Source: Hirsutella rhossiliensis
Lineage: Eukaryota; Ascomycota; Sordariomycetes; Hypocreales; Ophiocordycipitaceae
DNA: 64,000 bases
Direction of reading: 5' to 3'
NCBI RefSeq assembly: GCF_020360975.1
Contig: NW_025408669.1
Span: 2,728,001-2,792,000, forward strand
The position numbers and the translations under genes were made by a program. Each line of letters begins with the position of its first letter. Position 1 is the stretch's first letter. The notes under the pieces were generated by a model. That model was not told the origin of the DNA. It saw nothing but the letters and a program-made list of their open reading frames with translations, and made no database searches. Below, one piece after another: positions 22,554-31,533 of this stretch.

Positions 22554-22847
22554 TTATTTCTTCTTGGCCTTCTCGACAATCTTGTCCATGCCATCAACAG
22601 CGGCCTCTGTGGTCAGCGACGGCAGGGACGTGGCGTCGGCCATGAGCTCATCGTAGCCACTCAAATCCCTGGTCGTCTTGAAATGGTTGAGCAGCTCCGC
22701 CGTCTTATCATATGACTTGCCGATCACGCCCGGAGGATTGCATGTTTTGATCATTTTGTCATCTGCGTAGGAGTAACCATCGCACCAATTTTATTGCTTG
22801 TCGATGCATGCGTTGATGGCTTCTCCGGCGTACTGGCAGCCAAATGC
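22554..22847 (-). pseudogene. interrupted short reading frame, unknown protein
   Basis: One minus-strand frame reads from 22847 to a terminal stop at 22554 with a single in-frame TAA at 22791-22793. Before the stop it reads FGCQYAGEAINACIDKQ, after it NWCDGYSYADDKMIKTC, then GKSYDKTAELLNHF and DLSGYDELMADATSLPSL, ending KAKKK. The composition on both sides of the stop looks like real protein, with several cysteines and tryptophan, which suggests a gene fragment broken by one nonsense change. The 66-codon part alone could still be translated from its own ATG at 22754. I do not recognise the family. Confidence 0.35.
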
Positions 22848-23937
22848 CTAATTTACCCGTCCGGCAGAGGCATGTCTCGCCCGGCTACAACTTTGCCGAG
22901 GTCTCATGTTGGCATACATCCTTATAAACATGAGTTCCGCTGCTATATCATTTAGGTGCCCCAAAAGAAAGCGATATGCTGAGTATCCATAAAAAGGAGG
23001 AAAACCTCATGCTATATTGACCCGTTTACAGGGCTTCCAGCTCCCGAGGCGGAATTAGACGATGTATTAATTATTATCTTGTTACCAAAAGAGAAAGACC
23101 ACGAAGGGGCCAGAATTAGAGTCTTACTAGCAGCAATACAGGCTGACCGTTGTTCTTCCAGTCGTTCTGCCTCCCGCCATGCTTCTGCTGGCCGTTTATC
23201 TTCTGCTTCAATCTAGCTCATATCAATACACCATAGATTTTCTCTGACACAGCCAATAAGCCCCATGCCAGTTCCGCCAGCCCAGGGGTGAATCCGCCGC
23301 AATCCCCCCCCCACGGACCCCTGCACGGACCACCTTGCCGGAGCAAGACGCGAGCGAGTCTGGCGGGACGCGTTACCCAAGGCATAGGCATGGCCGCAAC
23401 TGGGGCCGAGGTATCTCGGAGGTACCTTGCGCTGGGGACTGCCTAGGTAGGTACACGCTGTGCACTCTCTAAAGTACTCTGTGCCAAGCAGGGTGCCAAG
23501 TAAGGTAGGTAGGTAGTTACCGGCCACCAGCCCGGGTCCCGGGGCCTCTAATCTCCGCATGCCGCCCCAGGAAATGCAGGCAGAGGAAGAAGGACGAGAT
23601 GCAATCCGACGTCGAATCACGGGCCTCGATCTATTCCTCCGCACCGACCCACCCTGCGGCAGAGCAAGGACGGAAAATCCAGAATGAAACAAAGACCGGC
23701 GAGGGGGGGTCCGCGTCCGAGTCTCCGGGGACGCCCCTAAAGTCCGGAGTCCAGAAGCTTCGTTGACGTAGCCCGTCTGCTGCCTTGACATAGTCTGCAA
23801 GCATCAACAACCTCTTCTTCGCCGCCACCATCCCCGGGCTCTCGGCCACCGCCTTCACCCTTTGCGACGTTTCTACGGATGCTTCTCTCGTACGCCTTGT
23901 TAGCTGCAGAAAAGACGCCTTCGTCTCCTCCGTGCCA
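22848..23937. other. gene-poor stretch upstream of the PPPDE-thioredoxin gene
   Basis: About 1.1 kb with no recognised gene. It includes a TAGG repeat tract at 23503-23516 and a nearby CCTAGGTAGGTA at about 23441-23452. Confidence 0.45.
23503..23516. repeat. TAGG tetranucleotide tract
   Basis: Three and a half copies of AGGT/TAGG in tandem. Similar TACCTA/TAGGTA tracts recur in other intergenic regions of this window but not in the exons. Confidence 0.8.
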
Positions 23938-25744
23938 ATGGACGTCCATCTGCTCGTCTACGACCTCTCCCGTGGGCTCGCCCGCCAAATGTCCATGCCC
24001 CTGGTTGGGTTCCAGCTCGATGCCGTCTACCACACCTCCGTCGAGCTGAACGGCCGCGAATACGTCTACGACGGCGGCATCATTGCCATCACCCCGGGCT
24101 CCTCCCACCTCGGCCAGCCCATGCAAAGGATGCATCTCGGGACCACGCACCTGCCCTTAATTGTCATTGAAGAGTTTCTCGACTCGCTACGGCCCATATT
24201 CACCCTCGAGGCAGGTATTTCATGTCGTTTACGCGTCTCGTCGCTCAAAATTGCTAACATGGCCATCCCAGGCCTACGATCTTTTCCGCCACAACTGCAA
24301 CAATTTTACCGACTCCTTTTCCAACTTTCTCGTAGGAAAAGGAATTCCCGCTTACATCACCAACATGCCTCAGGCCGTCTTGGAGTCTCCCATGGGCAGG
24401 ACGCTGTTTACCCAGCTCTCGCAAGGCGTCAATGCAGGCAGGTCCAACGGATCCATACTCGGCCTCGAGCAGAGCGCAAGGCCACCTGCTCCGAACCCTC
24501 CAAGCCAGGTACACAATCGCAAAGTACAGATTGTGGCCAGACAGGAGGACCTGTTCCGGTTACTGGACGAAGCTAAAAGATCCTGCGCCGTGATTTTCTT
24601 CACCTCGGCCACGTGTCCGCCGTGCAAGGCTCTATACCCCATCTACGACCAACTGGCCGACGAGTTCGGCACTCAGGCGTCGTTCATCAAGATCGACGTG
24701 GCTCTGCCCCAGGCCGCCCCCATCGCCCAAGCCTATTCTATCAGTGCAACGCCCACTTTTGTCACCTTTCTCAAGGGGGAGCAGGAGAACCGTTGGTCCG
24801 GGGCCGATCCAGCCGGCCTCAGGGGCAATGTCCAGCTCCTCGTGCAAATGGCGCACCCGGCTCATCCGCACGAGAAGCTGCGCTTACCAAGCTTTTCCAA
24901 TCCTGACGCCCGACCTGTCCTGTTCCCCAAAATGCCCCCCGTGGCCAAGCTGACGGCCAAGATGGGGGATGAATTGCCCAAAAACCCCGAGGTGCAGAGT
25001 CTGATACGCTTCATCGAGACCAGAGGAAGCGCGGGGGCGCAGAATGCACTCATCCCAGACATGAGCCAGCTGTCTCGCTTGATGCGCGAATCCGTCGACA
25101 AGGTGGCGCCTGGCATGCTCTTCACCGTTGTTGATCTCTTCAGGTGTGCGCTCGTGGACCCTCGCATCAGCGGCTTCTATGCCGAGGAAAAGGGGCACGA
25201 GACAGTTCGCCGCATTCTCGAGTTTGTCAACGAGCAAGACGACTGCCCGTATGCCCTCCGGCTCGTCACGCTGCAAATGGGATGCAACCTGTTTTCTACG
25301 CCCCTATTCCCAGAAGAGATAGTTGGCAACGAGGCCCTCCGGACGCCCATCACCCAGCTGATATCGTCAAGCTTCCTCGACGACAGCCACAACAATGTCA
25401 GAGTGGCGGCATCCTCTCTCCTGTTCAACCTGGCGCTGGCCAACCGTCACACGAGGAGCCAAGAGCCCAAGGCCACTCTGCCGGAAGGCGATCAGGTGGA
25501 GCTGGCAGCGTCTGTGATCGAGGCCATCAGCCAGGAAGACAAGTCGGCAGAGGCGCTGCAGGGCATGCTATCGGCCCTGGGTCACTTGGTCTACGGCTCG
25601 GATCTAAGCGGCGAGCTGGCTGACCTGCTGCGGGCCATGGATGCGCAGGGGACGGTGGCGGCGAAGCGACGGGTCTTTCCAGCCGAAAAACTCGTGCTCG
25701 AGGTCGCCGACGAGCTGCTGGGCAAGGGGCTTGCGAGGCCATAG
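23938..25744 (+). CDS. PPPDE-thioredoxin-PUL fusion protein (DeSI-type peptidase)
   Basis: Two exons (23938-24210 and 24272-25744) encode 581 aa. Residues 1-130 are a PPPDE/DeSI papain-fold peptidase: MDVHLLVYDLSRG, catalytic His in AVYHTSVE (H32) and catalytic Cys in FRHNCNNF (C100). Such enzymes remove SUMO or ubiquitin. A thioredoxin domain follows, with the redox site CPPC at 207-210 and the cis-Pro turn SATPTF. The C-terminal 250 residues are helical and fit a PUL domain, which in Doa1/PLAA binds Cdc48. The architecture suggests a redox-linked deconjugating enzyme near Cdc48, an inference from domains. The intron has a GC donor (GAG then GCAGGT), a GCTAAC branch site at 24253-24258 and an AG acceptor at 24270-24271; a GT donor four bases later would break the frame. 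Confidence 0.88.
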
Positions 25745-27272
25745 GAAAGATACCTACCCATCTAAACCAAAGATCCAGAGGCGGAAGGCTACTCACGCAG
25801 GGAAGAGTAATGCTGATGGGTGCCCTTTCCACTTGACGGAAATTCGAAATGGTCCCCTCCAGTGGACTTCTAACTTGGATGACTTTCCCTCTTGCACCAG
25901 CATCACCAAATCTCCCGACTGACACGTTTCTCCGGCTCTCATCTGGCGGCGGGCCCTCCGGGCTTGAGCATTGATGTCCCCTCGTTCCTCGCGAACTGTC
26001 GGGAGTCCAACACCTCGGCCATTCGGACGCTTCGATGGTGGGGGATGTCGGCAGGCAGGCAACTTGGCCACTATTTGAGTGATGGAAAGCTTCCTTTGAC
26101 GGCGTTGAAACTCGTATCTAAGATGTGGGTGCATACGAGTTAGGGATGGAGGTTGCTCGGATTCGTCGGGCTTATAAGTTATATATAATTACACTCTAGA
26201 CTCTGTTTTGTGTAATAAATGCACTGCAGGTACTGTACAATGTACATACATCGCCTACTCTTCCCTCCTCCCAGCCCGGAGTGGTGAGCCGCTCGAAGTG
26301 GCTGAATCAGCAATCTCGAACCAATGAGGGATAGCGTGGCAAAGCAAGGTGTGGATCCCTGCCCCTCGTCTATTTATACAGACCCGGCCGCTGAAATCTT
26401 TTCCTCCTTTCTCTTTTTTCTTCTTCATCAAAAAGCCACTGGGCTGCCACGACCTTCACCTAGTCTCCCACGGTGTCGCGTTGCCTTTCCTCCCACGGGA
26501 GGAAGCGCTCAGCAGAGTAACACCCTTGTATATAGGAAATTTTTCGCCACATCGTTACTCGTTAACGGCTCGGTAGGCGGGAGATGCCAAGAAGAGGGGA
26601 CATGCCCATGCGTTGTGATTGTCGTGATGAGACTATTGACACGGCGATACTGTCAACAAAGACTCGCTCGCACCGATGAGTGCGAGGAGTGCTCGACGGA
26701 TTCGTCCTGTTGTCGTGCTCGATCTCTTGTGCTACATGACCGACTGGCTATGGCCACGCTGACTTCGAGGCCATCAAGACCCGTGGGCCCATGATACTTT
26801 ATCGCATGTGGTACTTAGTGGAGGGAGAGGTTTGCTCTGCTTCAACCACTCGTCAATCAATGCCTTGGGTATTCAACGAGCAAGCGGACTTTGGTCGCTG
26901 CACTGCTTCCACGCCGAGCTCCGAACAAGGTGCTTGCCAAGGAAGGGTGCCTTTGTCTTCTGTGGATGCTCAGAGGGCTTTTGAAATCCTGCCGACGCAC
27001 CGGGGGGCCAATGCGAAGAATGCGAAAAGGGTAATATGCTATGGGCTCTTTGCATGTCAGCAATGTGTTGCTCTAGACTGGCAAACAAGCCCGGCGTGGA
27101 TCTGGAGATCTAGAGTCCTCCGGCAAGCACAGACCCTGCCATGAGAACAGACGAAGCATGGAATTGAATTATGCACCCAGGCAAAGACACCATCCTGCTC
27201 AACTCCGACTAGTCGTATATGCGCCCGACCCCTTGCCGCAAGCATTTAAAAGTACAGACAGAAACAGGCCCC
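25745..27272. other. 1.5-kb gene-free stretch
   Basis: Convergent gap between the PPPDE-thioredoxin gene and the 106-aa protein gene. Short open frames on both strands have no recognisable motif. No RNA gene or repeat was identified. Confidence 0.5.
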
Positions 27273-27679
27273 TCAGTTGTCCTCACCCGCGATGGGGACG
27301 CCCGTCTCCCTGCCGCTGCGATGCTGGTCTCGAACAAACTCCTCAATCTTGTCGTCGTGGTCCGGTCTGTGAGGGGGCCCGGGGACCCCAGACTGCGCCG
27401 TCTGCTGCGGCTGCTCTTTGCTGGCGCCGCCGAGGATCTTGGACGCTGCGGGAATGTATTCGGTGACTAGGACAGACAGTGACCGGGGTGTTAGCCAGCG
27501 TCTTGCGTCTTGAGACAGGGGGAATAAGCAAGAGGCATTCGAGTTGGCTTACTCTTTTCCACGAGGGTGTTTGGTTGCTGCTCTTGGCCGTCTTGCTTGC
27601 TCTGCATGGCGATTCGGTCCAGCTGCTCCTTGAAGCTCTCCTCCTGCCGAACCTCGTCGGCCTTGCTGGTCTTGTCCAT
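27273..27679 (-). CDS. small conserved-looking protein, 106 aa
   Basis: Two exons on the minus strand (27679-27553 and 27466-27273) encode 106 aa. The intron has a GTAAGC donor and a CTAG acceptor, and the join gives NTLVEKITEYIPAASKILGG. The protein is hydrophilic, starts MDKTSKADEVRQEESFKEQL, and ends with a charged segment HDDKIEEFVRDQHRS before a short tail. It has no membrane segment, no cysteines and no named domain. The segment KIEEFVRDQHRS looks like one I have seen in small uncharacterised fungal proteins, but I cannot give a function. It is transcribed away from the CobW-like gene and shares a 451-bp promoter region with it. Confidence 0.75.
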
Positions 27680-28130
27680 CTTGCTGCTTCTTGTCCCGTG
27701 CTGAGTCTCGCTGAAGGGATTGGAGAGGGTTCAATCAAATGAAAAAGTGTTGGATTCCCGTTCCATTATTGATTAAGCAGAAAAGCAAAGTTGGTAGAAG
27801 CCAGGGGACGAGGCAAGGAAAGTGGGAAGGAGAGTCCGCGCGACGCTGCATGTTGCACTGCCGGCGAAAATGACGTCAAACGGCGGAATGGATGGTGGGG
27901 TTTTCATGGTTTCCATGCTTGCACAACCCGATTAGATAACGGACAAGCAGATGCGACGACTGTTTTGAAGCTGAAGATTCCCGAAACGGGACACGTCCTT
28001 CTTGGACTGCCGAGGCGGCAAGGCTGAAAAAAGGGCGGAAAGAAAAAAAACGCAGCCCTCTCTCACAACAAACACCGCAATTGCGAACCCCGAATCCCCA
28101 TCCAAACCCCCCTGGCATCAATCAAAAGCC
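27680..28130. promoter_or_regulatory. divergent promoter region, 106-aa protein gene and CobW-like gene
   Basis: 451 bp separate the two start codons. The part just before the CobW-like ATG is A/C-rich, typical of a fungal 5' leader. No metal-response element could be assigned. Confidence 0.5.
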
Positions 28131-29240
28131 ATGACGTCGCCGCCGCCGCCGCCGCCGCCGATACCAATCACCATCGTCACCGGCTTCCTCGGCTCCGGCA
28201 AGACAACGCTCATCCTCAACCTGGTGCCGCAGCTGCGCGCCAAGAACCCGGCCTACCAGCTCGCGCTGCTCAAGAACGAGTTTGGCGACGTGGCCGTCGA
28301 CTCGCAGCTGGCCGAGAGCGCCGCCGTCTCGGGCGTCCAGGAGCTGCTCAACGGATGCATCTGCTGCAACCTCGTCGGCCAGCTGGGCCCGGCGCTGCGC
28401 GAGCTGGCTGAGACGGTGGCGCCGGATCGTATCGTTGTCGAGACGAGTGGCTCTGCCTTTCCGGCCACGCTGGCCCTCGAGGTTAATCGTCTGGCGCGGG
28501 AGACGGGACGCTTCATCCTCGATGGCGTCGTCAGCGTGGTCGATGTCGAGAATTGGCAGGGCTACGAGGATACGAGCTACACGGCCAAGATCCAGGCGAG
28601 GTACACCGATCTCGTCGTCTTCAACAAGTGGGAGCTGGCCGGGGAAGATCGCTACGACGAGTGCCTCGACCGCGTCGGCGATCTCGACGTCGACGTGGCA
28701 AAGGTCAAGAGCAATCGCGGCTGGGTCCCCATGGACCTCGTCTTCGGCGTCGACGGCGGCTTGGCCAAGGACCTGACCGACGACCACGTCGCCAACGGCG
28801 AGCAGGCACACGACCACGCCCACCAGCAAGAGGTCGAGGTTCTCTCCGTTGAGCTCAAGGGCGCAAACGACGTCGCCGTCTCAGCAGACAGGCTCCTCGC
28901 CCTCCTCAAAGCCGCGCCCAAGGACGAGGTCTACCGCATAAAAGCCATCATGACCCTCTCCACCCCGCCCCAGAGCTCCGACCCCGACGGGCCCCAGCCC
29001 GCACCCCAGGCCGGCCGCCGCTACATCCTCAACTGGGCCTTCGGCCGCTGGACTTTCACGTCGCTCCCTGTCGCGCAGCAGGAGCATGCCTCGAGCGAAG
29101 ACGTCGCCCTGCGCATGACCATGATCCTGGCCCGGTGCGAAGCCAACAAGTGGAAAAAGAGGATAGAGGCTGGCGGGTTGATAGAGCTCGAAGCTGTGGG
29201 GGCAGGAATGGGGCAGCTAAACGTGAAGAGGGTACTATAG
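28131..29240 (+). CDS. CobW/COG0523-family metallochaperone GTPase
   Basis: One exon encodes 369 aa. The ATG at 28131 is chosen because it directly precedes the domain; the frame is open further upstream but without conservation. A polyproline run (residues 4-10) precedes Walker A GFLGSGKTT at 18-26. The family hallmark CxCC is present as GCICC (C76, C78, C79), followed by VVETSGSAFP as Walker B region and FNKWE as the guanine motif. A His-rich stretch HDHAHQQ lies between the GTPase part and the C-terminal CobW domain (RYILNWAFGRWTF). Relatives bind zinc or cobalt and deliver metal to target enzymes; the eukaryotic branch ZNG1 activates methionine aminopeptidase. I infer zinc handling but cannot say which branch this is. 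Confidence 0.88.
   Translation: MTSPPPPPPPIPITIVTGFLGSGKTTLILNLVPQLRAKNPAYQLALLKNEFGDVAVDSQLAESAAVSGVQELLNGCICCNLVGQLGPALRELAETVAPDRIVVETSGSAFPATLALEVNRLARETGRFILDGVVSVVDVENWQGYEDTSYTAKIQARYTDLVVFNKWELAGEDRYDECLDRVGDLDVDVAKVKSNRGWVPMDLVFGVDGGLAKDLTDDHVANGEQAHDHAHQQEVEVLSVELKGANDVAVSADRLLALLKAAPKDEVYRIKAIMTLSTPPQSSDPDGPQPAPQAGRRYILNWAFGRWTFTSLPVAQQEHASSEDVALRMTMILARCEANKWKKRIEAGGLIELEAVGAGMGQLNVKRVL
28138..28158 (+). repeat. CCG/GCC trinucleotide run
   Basis: About seven CCG units code for the proline run at the N-terminus of the CobW-like protein. It is a slippage-prone coding microsatellite. Confidence 0.85.
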
Positions 29241-29476
29241 ACGTAGACGACGGCGACGATGACGAAGGTGAAGCGAAAAGTACGTGCTGTTGATGTTGTT
29301 CTTGGCGTATTTTTCTACGCGGGCCACGGGCTGGAGTTTACTGGCCATTAGGGAGGGCATGGGATGATGAGCGGGGTCACGGGGATAGACGGCATCTAAG
29401 GCATTATCGATATAATAGGGGTATAAGATACTGGCTATATAGACAGGCGGCTTTCGAGCCCATCACCAGCCGGCCC

Positions 29477-30874
29477 TCAAAACCAGCCCGTCGCCCCGTG
29501 CTTGACCCGCATGGCACACATGGCGGCCACCGGGGCCGGCGGCGGCGGCAGCGAGATGGCCCGCGCCTTGATTGCCACATGCTCGCCGGTAGAGGAAAAG
29601 GGGAGCTCCTCCAACAGCCGGCTCTCCAGGGGGCTCTGGCCCGCCGTCTGCGAGAGAGGCCGTGGGACGAAAGACTCCTGGATCGGGCTGCGAGCAGGGG
29701 ACAGCGGCGACGGCGACGGCGGCTCGTCGTCTGGTTCGCCGCCTCCGTATCCGAGGAGCTGGCGAAGGCTGAGGGGTTTGGGTGCCACCACCTCCTGGCG
29801 GCGGCTTTGCTTGGTGGGACGGCGCCGGGGCTCTTCGACTGGCTCGCCACCTCCGTATCCGAGGAGTTGTCGCAGGCTGAGAGGCTGCGCCTGAGGCGCA
29901 GACAGCGGAGACTCACGAACCGAGCTGCGAGTAGGCGGCGCCGGTGCCGGCGTCGACGGCTCCTCGTCGGGCTCGCCGCCTCCGTCTCCGAGGAGTTGGT
30001 GAAGGCTGAGAACCTGGGGCACCACTCCCTCTTGGCGGCTGTGCTTGACGGGACTGTGTTCGGGATGTGCTGGGGCGTGGTCGGGCGTGGAGGTGAGGCT
30101 TGCTTGGAGAGAGGCCTGGAAGGGAACCGCTTCGGAAGGAGGCCCGAGAGGAGAGGGAGAAGGGGGGAGAGAGAACCCGGGATGCGAGGCGATGCTGCTG
30201 CTCCACGAAGCCACGAAGCCGCGGCTGCAACAGCTGTTGCCCCCGTGTTGCATCGGCCCAGACCGCTGCGGGACATGGGAGTCGTCGTGGCTGGGATCAT
30301 GGCCTGACCCGGCGTTCACCCACATCGCTCCCCATCTCCGGCCAAGGCTCGTCCTGGGCTCCGACGCGCGTCCAAAGGGCTGGGACGAACCAACGACCGC
30401 GTCGGGAACCATCACTCTCGACCACTGCAGCAAGGACGGACGGCCGGCCGGGCACGACGCTCGCCTCGTCCTTCCGCAATGCCAGCCGCTGGCCGCATCC
30501 TGCGAGACCGACGTGCTGACAACGTCATCTCCATCCTCAACGGCCTCATCACCGCCGGGGTCCAGCTCTTGCACCCTAACGGGCGATGCCACAAGCGAGG
30601 CGCAGGCGATCGCGTCCCCATTGTCAACAAACAGCGCCTCAGACTCAACGATGTCCGCAGCATCCTCGCCCCATAGAAACCGCGCCAGCTTCTCCCCGTC
30701 CGACCGCTTCTTGTCCCGCACCACGGCCATGAGGTAAACATTGCACAGCTGCGCATCGAGGCTCAGTTGCGCCGGCCGAGTCGCCGGCCGCCTGGGTGTG
30801 CACATGCCCGTCTGTTCGCTCTCGCCCGGTGGCGGCTGCGGCTCTGCCGCCATCCCCCGTCGCTGTACCGTCAT
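29477..30874 (-). CDS. unknown protein with LSLRQLLGYGGGEP repeats
   Basis: One exon, 465 aa if it starts at the ATG at 30874 (MTVQRRGMAAEPQ). Residues 35-70 include a compact segment with LDAQLCNVYLMAVVRDKK and GEKLARFLWGEDAADIV that could be a small folded unit. The rest is Ser/Pro/Arg-rich and probably disordered. Three copies of P/V-LSLxQLLGxGGGEPxEEP occur with periods of 43 and 36 residues, followed by a degenerate PLSQTAGQ. I recognise no family. The long frame on the opposite strand is a mirror of the repeats. No introns are needed. The 5' neighbour in the window is the KCC transporter, on the same strand; the CobW-like gene converges on it. Confidence 0.6.
   Translation of the reverse strand: MTVQRRGMAAEPQPPPGESEQTGMCTPRRPATRPAQLSLDAQLCNVYLMAVVRDKKRSDGEKLARFLWGEDAADIVESEALFVDNGDAIACASLVASPVRVQELDPGGDEAVEDGDDVVSTSVSQDAASGWHCGRTRRASCPAGRPSLLQWSRVMVPDAVVGSSQPFGRASEPRTSLGRRWGAMWVNAGSGHDPSHDDSHVPQRSGPMQHGGNSCCSRGFVASWSSSIASHPGFSLPPSPSPLGPPSEAVPFQASLQASLTSTPDHAPAHPEHSPVKHSRQEGVVPQVLSLHQLLGDGGGEPDEEPSTPAPAPPTRSSVRESPLSAPQAQPLSLRQLLGYGGGEPVEEPRRRPTKQSRRQEVVAPKPLSLRQLLGYGGGEPDDEPPSPSPLSPARSPIQESFVPRPLSQTAGQSPLESRLLEELPFSSTGEHVAIKARAISLPPPPAPVAAMCAMRVKHGATGWF
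29722..30020. repeat. three direct coding repeats
   Basis: The core CCTCCGT(A/C)TCCGAGGAG occurs at about 29742, 29850 and 29979, spaced 108 and 129 bp, both multiples of three. On the minus strand it encodes LLG(Y/D)GGGEP. The first two copies are nearly identical, so one duplication is recent. Confidence 0.85.
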
Positions 30875-31533
30875 CTTGGGACAAATTTTCAGAGTGACGA
30901 AAAGGGGTGGGAATATATAATCAAATGTAGGCCTTGCTGGCTGTGTGAGCACGACGTAGATATTCTCCAGTGCACTTGGTAGCGAAGTTTCGTATTAAAG
31001 GCGTGGAAATGCGCAGCTTGACCGCGTGTCGATAGATCTTGTCTTCGAGGCGGAGATGATGCCGACTTGTCGAGCCGGGCTGGTGAGAAGCGGACTTGCA
31101 TCGTTCTTATGTCGGATGCAGACAGAGAGAGCGTGCGCGACAGACTGAGGCAAAGAGCATCGCATTCACCCCAAGTGCAATAGCTGTTCTGTCATTTCAA
31201 GTTGAAAATTTCCATTTGCAGCGGAAAGCGCTTCCTTCGCAAAGGCGACAAGTGCACAAAGAGCCCTTGCAATATGCGCCCGCTGGTCGATGCTGTTCAA
31301 TCCGTCTCCCGGTTATGATCTCCGCCCAGGCGTCAACAAAGAGCCCCGACAAAAACGACCAATGCAAAGAACGCTATTCCTTGGTTCCGTGAGACGCCAC
31401 CAGCGGCGCACTCGTCTTCGAGCCCGTCCTGTTCACGAAACGAGCACCGTGGGAAGAACTGACCGCCGAATCGTCAAAGGCCCGCGACCGCGTACATCGC
31501 CGCCTTCTCCGTCCACCGATGTATGCACCCTGC
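30875..31533. other. intergenic region upstream of the repeat protein gene
   Basis: About 660 bp between the repeat protein start and the end of the KCC-type transporter. I see no gene in it; presumed promoter and 3' UTR. Confidence 0.45.

Noticed and set aside
23503..23516. Interstitial telomere repeat
   Set aside because: The unit is TAGG, not TTAGGG, and the tract is very short.
26295..26335. tRNA-like stretch
   Set aside because: CTCGAACCA-like letters recall a T-arm, but no cloverleaf with matching acceptor and anticodon arms could be formed.
29498..30307. 269-codon + strand frame with repeats AASVSEEL
   Set aside because: Its repeats mirror the direct repeats of the minus-strand gene. 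The minus frame is longer, starts with a sensible ATG and has more protein-like composition. I cannot fully exclude the + frame.
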